This document shows, piece after piece, positions 1-4,487 of a DNA stretch of 5,539 nt; the stretch's first letter is position 1, and each line of letters begins with the position of its first letter. The notes under the pieces were generated by a model, which saw nothing but the letters and a program-made list of their open reading frames with translations, had not been told where the DNA came from and did not search any database. The position numbers and the translations under genes were made by a program. The DNA comes from Oscillospiraceae bacterium. Lineage in GTDB: Bacteria > Bacillota_A > Clostridia > Oscillospirales > Oscillospiraceae. The stretch lies in the NCBI GenBank assembly GCA_017550765.1, contig JAFZOC010000151.1, positions 1 to 5,539 on the forward strand. Direction: 5' to 3'.

Positions 1-31
1 ATGAAGGGGTGAAGAGGAGGCGCGGGGCGCG

Positions 32-88
32 CAGGCTCGCCAGAGCCTGTCATCCCGAAGAGCGACGCAGGAGCGACGTGGGGATCCG
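32..88 (+). repeat. Plus-oriented TGTCAT...GGGGATCCG element, copy A
   Basis: Begins with a 7-bp hairpin, CAGGCTC-GCCA-GAGCCTG (32-49), running straight into TGTCATCCCGA. It ends ACGTGGGGATCCG; ATCCC (52-56) can pair with GGGAT (81-85). The interior has two near copies of GAGCGACG. The copy at 3184-3240 differs at only two of 57 positions (59 and 68), and the match extends to 25-88 against 3177-3240. From memory, it resembles short dispersed TGTCATTGCGAG...GTGGCAATC repeats seen in many bacterial genomes. Confidence 0.8.
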
Positions 89-116
89 TCTCCTTTGCGG
101 GGGGGACGCGGGGGGA

Positions 117-160
117 CGGATGGCCACGACCAGTCTGCGGACTGGTCTCGCCATGACAGG
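117..160 (-). repeat. Variable-core hairpin element, copy 1 (block A)
   Basis: Fixed ends CGGATGGCCACG and CTCGCCATGACAGG flank a core that folds as ACCAGTC-TGCG-GACTGGT (129-146), a perfect 7-bp stem. ATGGC and GCCAT in the ends can add an outer stem, separated by a small internal loop. On the minus strand it reads CCTGTCATGGCGAG...CGTGGCCATCCG, the same layout as the plus-oriented element. Confidence 0.8.
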
Positions 161-188
161 CCCTTTGGGCCTGTGCGGCTGCGGCCGC
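156..188. repeat. Invariant double hairpin, copy 1
   Basis: ACAGGCCC-TTT-GGGCCTGT (156-174) is a perfect 8-bp stem with a three-base loop. GCGGC-TGCG-GCCGC (175-188) follows with no gap, a 5-bp stem with a TGCG loop. The 33-base unit recurs exactly at 238-270 and 3337-3369. Its first bases overlap the end of the preceding variable-core element. Confidence 0.85.
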
Positions 189-200
189 GGGGAAAGAAGA

Positions 201-242
201 CGGATGGCCACGCCAGTGTGCGCACTGGCTCGCCATGACAGG
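201..242 (-). repeat. Variable-core hairpin element, copy 2 (block A)
   Basis: Same fixed ends as copy 1, but the core is CCAGTG-TGCG-CACTGG (213-228), a 6-bp perfect stem. The same core recurs at 3312-3327 in block B, where it is followed by a different spacer after the double hairpin. Confidence 0.8.
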
Positions 243-270
243 CCCTTTGGGCCTGTGCGGCTGCGGCCGC
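238..270. repeat. Invariant double hairpin, copy 2
   Basis: Identical to 156-188: ACAGGCCC/GGGCCTGT around TTT (238-256), then GCGGC/GCCGC around TGCG (257-270). It is followed by a GGGAAAGGGG-type purine spacer. Confidence 0.85.
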
Positions 271-281
271 GGGAAAGGGGA

Positions 282-326
282 CGGATGGCCACGCCGGCGT
301 CGCAACGCCGGCGTGGCCATGACAGG
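282..326. repeat. Variable-core hairpin element, copy 3: perfect 16-bp inverted repeat
   Basis: ATGGCCACGCCGGCGT (285-300), loop CGCA (301-304), then the exact reverse complement (305-320). Here the right end reads CGTGGCCATGACAGG in place of the usual CTCGCCATGACAGG, so the outer arms pair fully with no internal loop. The CGCA loop is TGCG on the minus strand, reversed relative to the other copies. Confidence 0.85.
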
Positions 327-340
327 GAAGGGGGAGGAAA

Positions 341-385
341 CGGATGGCCACGTCGGGCCCGAAGGGCCCTCCTCGCCATGACAGG
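341..385 (-). repeat. Variable-core hairpin element, copy 4 (block A)
   Basis: Same fixed ends, with the core GGGCCC-GAA-GGGCCC (355-369), a 6-bp stem with a three-base loop. The segment 341-388 is identical to 3382-3429 in block B. It is the element nearest the stop of the caspase-like gene, so it would be the first hairpin transcribed after that gene. Confidence 0.8.
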
Positions 386-395
386 GGAGGCGCGC

Positions 396-2927
396 TCAGG
401 GCTGATAGATGCTCTCGAGGCTGGAGATCTGTTTGCCGGATGTGGCCAGGAACACAGGGACGCTCTCATCCGCGCCCGGGCTGTAGCGGTCCAGCAGGTC
501 CTGCGGACTGCTCACCCGGATCTGCTCCATGTTCGTGTTGTCGATCAGGACCGCGTTCGTCGGCACGAAGAGATAGTCCGTCCCCAGGGGATATGTGACC
601 ACATCGCCGTTGGGACCGCAGGCGATCCAGTAGCCGTCTCTGTCCACCGGGTGCATCCAGTCGGCGTTGTAGCGCGTCAGATGATAGGAGCCGTCCAGAT
701 CGATCTGGTCGGCGCTGACCGAGGTGACCGTATAGTTCTCCCAGGCCACCATGACCGTATCGCCGACCTTCAGCCCGCGCACATAGGCGTCCGCGTAGTA
801 GTCCCAGGTGGACAGGACGATCTCGGCCGTCCAGCCCCCCTCGCACGGCGTGACGGAATAGAGCGCCCCGTGATAGCGGCCGTCGTTGTTGGGGATGGGG
901 CCCGCGGCCGTACCGGACGGGTCCGGGCCCGTCCCGGCGCTGCGCACCCGATAGCGGTACTCGGTGATCGGCGGGATGTAGTACATGTTCACGGGCTCGG
1001 TGTAGGCGAATACGCGGCCGGCCTCGCCGCTGTCCACATAGTTGACGCCCGTGCCCAGGAAGTCGCTGCTCTCTGTGTAGGGGATCGGCAGGTGGACCAC
1101 CGTATACGAGCCCTCCGGGACCGTCTTCTTCCCGCAGCCGCCGGCCCAGGTGTAGCAGTTCCCGTATCCGTGCATGTGGGCCCCGCAGCTCGTGCAGGAG
1201 AAGTAATAGTAGTGATAGACGGTCCGGGTCTCCACCTCACAGTCCCCGCCGGGCGTCACCGGGTCCTCCGACCACGCGCTCCACGCGCTCCAGTCGCCCT
1301 GCGCCGGAGCCGGAGCGGGCGTCGGAGCGGGCGTCGGAGCGGGCGTCGGGACGGGCGTCGGGGCGGTCGTGGGGGACGGGTCGGGATAGCCGTGGCAGCC
1401 GGCGGCGCCAAAGCCGGACTCCCACTCCAAGCAGGACATGTTCTCCATCCCCGGGGCGCAGCGGTAGTACACCTTCGCGGGGGAGATCCATTCGGTGGGG
1501 TCCTGGGTCCCCCAGTATGCCTGGGCCAGGGCGAGAGAGTCGCCGACGGTCCAGTTGTCCGGATCGTTGAAGCTGTAGCGCGCGCCGAGGTCCTGGAACG
1601 CGGCGAACGCCGGCGCGCTCAGGGGCCCGATCAGATACGAGCTCGCGATCAGCTGCATCATGGACAGGTTGTAGCCCCGGTCGATCGACTCGGAATTGAC
1701 AAAGACCACAGCCGCCCCTTTGCCCAGGAGAGCATCGGCCATGTCGTCGGTCTTGCCGGAATAACAGGTGCCGATGTAGATGAAGGCGTTCCGGAAGGCG
1801 TCGTCCGGGAACATCTCGGCAAAGAAAGCCGGACGCAGGCCGACCACGGGCTGGCCGGCGCTGTCGTTGTACAGGTAGCTGTTGTTCTTCGAGAGCCCGT
1901 AGCGCGTGGCGAGGTCGCTGCGCCAGGGGATGTTGGTGCAGAGGAAATAGCCGGCGCGCTGGGTGTATCCGCCGTGGCCGTGCCAGAGGATCACCTGATA
2001 GTCGCTGAGCCCCAGGATCCGGTCCATGGTCACGTCGCCGTCGTTCACGTCGTTGGCCGGATCGAAGCGCCAGTATACCGGCTTGGACGCGGCCAGCTCC
2101 GCCGCGACCGTGTCCGGGGCGTCCAGCGAGAAGCTCGTGCCCATCTGCCGCTGCAGCGTCTGGTTCTCCGTGTCGAAAGGCTGCATCGTGAGGATCTGCA
2201 GCTGGCTCTCGCCGCTGTCCCTGCCGGCGATCTGCGGACAGTAGACATAGTCCGGCCCGTCGGCCACTTCCATGTAGACGCCGTACTCGTCCTTCTCGCA
2301 GGAGACGACCCAGGGCGACTGCTGCGCGGCCGCATAGACGGCGTCGATGGCATCCTGGGCCGCGTCGGGGGAGACGCTGCCGTCGGGCCCCTCAAACGGC
2401 GCGGCGGCCGCGAAGACCGCGCGCAGGCCCTCCTCCGGGTCGAGGGCGGCGGCGGGGACGGCGCCGACGGGCGCGGGGTCGCCGCTGCCGGCGGGCGCGG
2501 GCTGTTTCTGGCGGTCGAGGAAGAACAGGATGGCGCCCGCGCAGAGCAGGAGACAGGCGAGCAGGATCAGCGGCCAGACCCGCCGCCGCGCCGTCTTGGG
2601 CGCGGGACCGGAGGTGCCGGTGGTCAGGACGCCTTCGGTGCCGGAGGACCGGAGGCCTTGCGGGGCAGTCCCCGCGCCGGGCCTGGAGCCCCGCTCCGGG
2701 CCGGGCTTGGGGACGGACGCCGTCCGGCGCACATGCCGGCGCGCGGTCTTCGCGCCCTCGAGGCTCGCGCCGCAGGAGCGGCAGAAGGGGTCGTCGAGAA
2801 AGTTCTCCTTGCCGCAGCGGGGACATCTGCAGGCGTCGGGGCCTTCCTCCGCCAGCTTCGCGTCGCATGAGACGCACAGGATGACCTCGTCGTCGTTCTC
2901 TTTGCCACAGTATGGACAGATGCGCAT
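396..2927 (-). CDS. Membrane-anchored zinc-ribbon protein with caspase/gingipain-like (clan CD) domain and WSxWS surface module
   Basis: An 843-residue protein, not recognised as a named gene. Residues 4-21 and 35-52 form two CxxC-x10-CxxC zinc ribbons (Cys4/7/18/21 and Cys35/38/49/52). A basic Pro/Gly linker leads to RRRVWP and one hydrophobic helix at about 117-137, so the ribbons should be cytoplasmic and the rest exported. Residues about 300-480 carry VILWHGHGG (His316/His318) and YIGTCYSG (Cys388) followed by ADALLGKGAAVVFVNS. That is the hydrophobic-strand His-Gly and Cys arrangement of clan CD peptidases and CHAT-like domains; peptidase activity is inferred. A Pro-Thr linker (517-543) precedes WSAWSAWS (546-553), a Cys-rich patch (Cys578/581/591/598) and a beta-rich C-terminus (about 684-843). 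Start chosen because MRICPYCG is a standard zinc-ribbon beginning and AGAGAGGG lies 9 bases upstream; the frame stays open further upstream only through repeat sequence. No partner gene is adjacent. Confidence 0.85.
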   Translation of the reverse strand: MRICPYCGKENDDEVILCVSCDAKLAEEGPDACRCPRCGKENFLDDPFCRSCGASLEGAKTARRHVRRTASVPKPGPERGSRPGAGTAPQGLRSSGTEGVLTTGTSGPAPKTARRRVWPLILLACLLLCAGAILFFLDRQKQPAPAGSGDPAPVGAVPAAALDPEEGLRAVFAAAAPFEGPDGSVSPDAAQDAIDAVYAAAQQSPWVVSCEKDEYGVYMEVADGPDYVYCPQIAGRDSGESQLQILTMQPFDTENQTLQRQMGTSFSLDAPDTVAAELAASKPVYWRFDPANDVNDGDVTMDRILGLSDYQVILWHGHGGYTQRAGYFLCTNIPWRSDLATRYGLSKNNSYLYNDSAGQPVVGLRPAFFAEMFPDDAFRNAFIYIGTCYSGKTDDMADALLGKGAAVVFVNSESIDRGYNLSMMQLIASSYLIGPLSAPAFAAFQDLGARYSFNDPDNWTVGDSLALAQAYWGTQDPTEWISPAKVYYRCAPGMENMSCLEWESGFGAAGCHGYPDPSPTTAPTPVPTPAPTPAPTPAPAPAQGDWSAWSAWSEDPVTPGGDCEVETRTVYHYYYFSCTSCGAHMHGYGNCYTWAGGCGKKTVPEGSYTVVHLPIPYTESSDFLGTGVNYVDSGEAGRVFAYTEPVNMYYIPPITEYRYRVRSAGTGPDPSGTAAGPIPNNDGRYHGALYSVTPCEGGWTAEIVLSTWDYYADAYVRGLKVGDTVMVAWENYTVTSVSADQIDLDGSYHLTRYNADWMHPVDRDGYWIACGPNGDVVTYPLGTDYLFVPTNAVLIDNTNMEQIRVSSPQDLLDRYSPGADESVPVFLATSGKQISSLESIYQP
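1312..1371 (-). repeat. 12-base tandem repeat coding the Pro-Thr linker
   Basis: Three exact copies of the plus-strand unit GGAGCGGGCGTC (1312-1347) are followed by two degenerate copies. In the coding frame they give the repeated APTP units of the linker at residues about 517-543. Because the unit is four codons, copy-number change would alter linker length without a frameshift. The linker separates the caspase-like domain from the WSxWS/C-terminal part, and such spacers are common in exported Firmicutes proteins. Confidence 0.85.
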
Positions 2928-3092
2928 GAGACTGAGCCCTCTCTTTCTTGCCGGCGTCCGGGAGCGTCCGGGCACCGTGGCGTTTTCCCGAAAAGGTCGA
3001 TCGGAGACAGGAGATACGGACGCTCGCCCACAGGCGCGGGCCAGGTAGTGAAGAATGGAGCATGGGGAGACGGGGGGAAGGGGGGATGGGGG
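2928..3092 (-). other. Leader region of the caspase-like gene, no clear promoter
   Basis: This 165-base stretch lies between the start codon and the octamer tract and should hold the promoter and 5' leader. I see no convincing -35/-10 pair on the minus strand. It contains two direct copies of GCGTCCGGG (2954-2962 and 2964-2972), and a 9-base inverted repeat: GAGCGTCCG at 2962-2970 against CGGACGCTC at 3017-3025. These could be an operator or a leader stem, but both may be chance in GC-rich DNA. Confidence 0.3.
2937..2944 (-). promoter_or_regulatory. Ribosome binding site of the zinc-ribbon/caspase-like gene
   Basis: The minus strand reads AGAGAGGG with 9 bases to ATG 2925-2927. It is an imperfect Shine-Dalgarno, weaker than the one before the kinase. 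It decides the start against the much longer open frame, which continues upstream into low-complexity repeat sequence. Confidence 0.55.
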
Positions 3093-3156
3093 GAAGAAAT
3101 GAAGAAATGAAGGAATGAAGGGATGAAGGGATGAAGGGATGAAGGGATGAAGGGGA
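3093..3156. repeat. Octamer microsatellite (GAAGGGAT-type)
   Basis: Eight tandem 8-base units: two GAAGAAAT, one GAAGGAAT, four GAAGGGAT and one GAAGGGGA. Only purines and T occur on the plus strand. The tract lies about 165 bases upstream of the caspase-like start codon. Related short tracts sit at 3251-3286 and at the left edge of the window. The graded drift from AAAT to GGGGA suggests growth by slippage. Confidence 0.9.
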
Positions 3157-3183
3157 GAAGGGATGGTGGATGCGCAGGGCGCG

Positions 3184-3240
3184 CAGGCTCGCCAGAGCCT
3201 GTCATCCCGAGGAGCGACGAAGGAGCGACGTGGGGATCCG
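3184..3240 (+). repeat. Plus-oriented TGTCAT...GGGGATCCG element, copy B
   Basis: Hairpin CAGGCTC-GCCA-GAGCCTG (3184-3201) followed by TGTCATCCCGA and ending ACGTGGGGATCCG. ATCCC (3204-3208) can pair with GGGAT near the right end. It has 55 of 57 bases in common with 32-88 and the same orientation, so the two form a direct repeat around the caspase-like gene. Confidence 0.8.
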
Positions 3241-3250
3241 CGTCCCCAGG

Positions 3251-3286
3251 GGATGAAGAGATGAAGGGATGAAGGAATGAAGGGGA
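3251..3286. repeat. Second short octamer tract
   Basis: After GGAT come GAAGAGAT, GAAGGGAT, GAAGGAAT and GAAGGGGA, the same octamer family as 3093-3156. It is inserted between the plus-oriented element and the first variable-core element; block A has a G-rich spacer in this position. Confidence 0.8.
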
Positions 3287-3299
3287 GACGCGGGGGAGA

Positions 3300-3342
3300 C
3301 GGATGGCCACGCCAGTGTGCGCACTGGCTCGCCATGACAGGC
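3300..3342 (-). repeat. Variable-core hairpin element, copy 5 (block B)
   Basis: Fixed ends around CCAGTG-TGCG-CACTGG (3312-3327), identical in core to the copy at 201-242. It runs into the invariant double hairpin exactly as in block A. Confidence 0.8.
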
Positions 3343-3369
3343 CCTTTGGGCCTGTGCGGCTGCGGCCGC
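3337..3369. repeat. Invariant double hairpin, copy 3
   Basis: ACAGGCCC/GGGCCTGT around TTT (3337-3355), then GCGGC/GCCGC around TGCG (3356-3369). Identical to the two copies in block A. The spacer that follows (GGGGAAAGAAGA) matches the one after copy 1, not copy 2. Confidence 0.85.
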
Positions 3370-3381
3370 GGGGAAAGAAGA

Positions 3382-3426
3382 CGGATGGCCACGTCGGGCC
3401 CGAAGGGCCCTCCTCGCCATGACAGG
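3382..3426 (-). repeat. Variable-core hairpin element, copy 6 (block B)
   Basis: Core GGGCCC-GAA-GGGCCC (3396-3410) between the fixed ends. The segment 3382-3429 is identical to 341-388 in block A, and in both blocks this is the last complete element before the gene. Confidence 0.8.
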
Positions 3427-3430
3427 GGAT

Positions 3431-3524
3431 GCGCGGGCCCGTTTTTCTCGCCATGACAGGGGAGGGGACAGCGCGGGCCCGTTTTTCTCGCCATGACAGG
3501 GGATGCGCGGGCCCGCTCTGCTCG
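3431..3524. repeat. 40-base tandem of truncated elements
   Basis: A 33-base segment, GCGCGGGCCCGTTTTTCTCG followed by CCATGACAGGGGA, occurs at 3431-3463 and again at 3471-3503. A third partial copy lies at 3505-3524, where GTTTTTCTCG is altered to GCTCTGCTCG. Each full copy keeps only one fixed end (CTCGCCATGACAGG); the left end and the palindromic core are replaced by GCGCGGGCCCGTTTTT. They look like decayed or half elements next to the kinase stop. Confidence 0.8.
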
Positions 3525-3536
3525 CCTCGCGGCGCC

Positions 3537-4472
3537 TCAGTACTCGTAGATCCCGCCGCCGATGAACTCCCGCACCAGGGAGTCCGGCGACACGTCCTCG
3601 TCCGCGATGTCCCCGAAGAGCTGCAGCGCCGGCAGCACCTGCCGCAGCTCGTCGAAGCGCTCGATCCCCTCCGGCACCGAGCGGAAGAGCTTCGTGGCCG
3701 TCTGGTTATAAACGGCCAGCTCGTAGGGGAGACTGGTATCGAACTGGAAATTCGCCTTGTCCTTGAACGGCGAGATGTGCAGCTTCTCCCCCCGCCGGAC
3801 GTTCGCCCACATGGCCATGGTCTCCGCCGGGTCCGAGCCCCGGAACAGATAGTCCCGCACCGTCCGCCGCACCAGCCGGATCCACGTGGCCTTGAAGACC
3901 TCGCGCCCCTGGAAGACCACGTTGGTCCGCGCCGAGATGTACAGCTTGAAGGCCTCCGGATGCCGCGCCGTGATGCTGTCGTTCAGCGCGTGGATCCCCT
4001 CGAAGATCACCACCTCGTCCGCCTTCAGCTTGATCGACTTGGACGGCTCCTGGATCCGCATCTTCCGCGAGAACTCATACTTCGGCACGTAGATCCGCCT
4101 GCCCTGGCTCAGCTCCGTGAAGTGCCGGTCCAGCAGCTCCATGTCCAGACACAGCGGGCTCTCGAAGTCGATGTCCCCCTCCGGCGTCCGGGGACAGGTG
4201 GCCGGGTCCACCGTCTGGAAATAGTCGTCCATGGCCACATAGTGGCTGCGGACCCCCTGCGCCTCCAGCGCCTCCGAGATCTTCATGGCCGTGGTGGTCT
4301 TGCCCGAGCCCGATGGCCCCGACAGCAGCACGATCGGACTGCGGTGGCGGTTGGCGATGATCCTCTGGGCCGCCTCCTCCACCTTCGCGTGGTAGGCGGC
4401 GTCGCACTCCTGGACGAAGCCCTTCGGGTCGCTGACGGTGCGGAAATTGATCTCTGACAGCTGATAGCTCAT
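3537..4472 (-). CDS. Uridine-kinase-like P-loop nucleoside kinase
   Basis: A complete 311-residue cytoplasmic protein. Walker A is GPSGSGKT at residues 52-59, after a hydrophobic strand (PIVLLS). YVAMDDYF at 78-85 carries the paired Asp typical of the uridine kinase/phosphoribulokinase family, and DFESPLCLD (102-110) matches the family's D-F-x-x-P element. VVIFEGIHALND (154-165) is the Walker B/EGIHALN signature, and RLVRRTVRD (199-207) is the Arg-rich lid region. By family it should phosphorylate a nucleoside such as uridine or cytidine with ATP or GTP; the substrate is an inference. Many Firmicutes relatives carry an N-terminal TGS-like domain and exceed 500 residues. This one has only about 45 residues before the P-loop, so it is the short form. 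Start chosen at ATG 4470-4472 because AAGGAGG sits 8 bases upstream. Its Shine-Dalgarno overlaps the hemZ stop, indicating an operon. The reading frame ends beside repeat block B. Confidence 0.88.
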   Translation of the reverse strand: MSYQLSEINFRTVSDPKGFVQECDAAYHAKVEEAAQRIIANRHRSPIVLLSGPSGSGKTTTAMKISEALEAQGVRSHYVAMDDYFQTVDPATCPRTPEGDIDFESPLCLDMELLDRHFTELSQGRRIYVPKYEFSRKMRIQEPSKSIKLKADEVVIFEGIHALNDSITARHPEAFKLYISARTNVVFQGREVFKATWIRLVRRTVRDYLFRGSDPAETMAMWANVRRGEKLHISPFKDKANFQFDTSLPYELAVYNQTATKLFRSVPEGIERFDELRQVLPALQLFGDIADEDVSPDSLVREFIGGGIYEY

Positions 4473-4480
4473 GTGTTCGC

Positions 4481-4487
4481 CCTCCTT
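4481..4487 (-). promoter_or_regulatory. Strong ribosome binding site of the kinase gene
   Basis: On the minus strand this reads AAGGAGG, a near-perfect Shine-Dalgarno, 8 bases before ATG 4470-4472. It overlaps the hemZ stop codon (TAA, 4486-4488) by two bases. Ribosomes finishing hemZ end on this site, which supports translational coupling and fixes the kinase start. Confidence 0.85.

Larger units (their letters stand above)
1..395. repeat. Repeat block A: modular hairpin array after the caspase-like gene
   Basis: This stretch holds no credible gene. From left to right: the tail of a GAAGGGG-type octamer tract (1-17), a plus-oriented TGTCAT element with its hairpin (32-88), four copies of the GGATGGCCACG...CTCGCCATGACAGG element with different cores (117-160, 201-242, 282-326, 341-385), and two copies of an invariant double hairpin (156-188, 238-270). 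It ends about ten bases from the stop codon of the upstream gene, so it would form that gene's 3' untranslated region. No hairpin is followed by a U-run in the minus transcript, so no standard intrinsic terminator is evident. Confidence 0.85.
3157..3536. repeat. Repeat block B: modular hairpin array after the kinase gene
   Basis: Gene-free region between the kinase stop and the octamer tract. Left to right: plus-oriented element (3184-3240), second octamer tract (3251-3286), variable-core element (3300-3342), double hairpin (3337-3369), variable-core element (3382-3426), two truncated elements in a 40-base tandem (3431-3503), and a GC-rich end with GCGGGCCCGC and GCGCC. It shares modules with block A in another order and likewise abuts the 3' end of a minus-strand gene. 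Confidence 0.85.

Noticed and set aside
117..385. CRISPR array
   Set aside because: The constant parts flank palindromic cores rather than unique spacers, spacing is irregular, and no cas gene is present.
50..469. Small proteins read from the repeat blocks (CHPEERRRSDVGIR-like peptides)
   Set aside because: Such peptides are translations of the dispersed TGTCAT repeat. No ribosome binding site or conserved protein feature supports them.
9..2870. A very long open frame on the plus strand (about 953 codons)
   Set aside because: It runs antisense to the zinc-ribbon/caspase-like gene, begins in repeat block A, and its translation is low-complexity Arg/Gly/Val-rich with no domain. It is an effect of high GC.
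3431..3490. Rho-independent terminator from GCGGGCCCG followed by TTTTT on the plus strand
   Set aside because: CGGGCCCG pairs with itself with no room for a loop, and no plus-strand gene lies upstream. On the minus strand the run is A, not U.
2928..3494. N-terminal extension of the caspase-like protein by up to 189 residues
   Set aside because: The extra residues would come from hairpin elements and the octamer tract (repeated HPFIPSSL-type sequence). MRICPYCG at 2927 is a natural zinc-ribbon start with a ribosome binding site.
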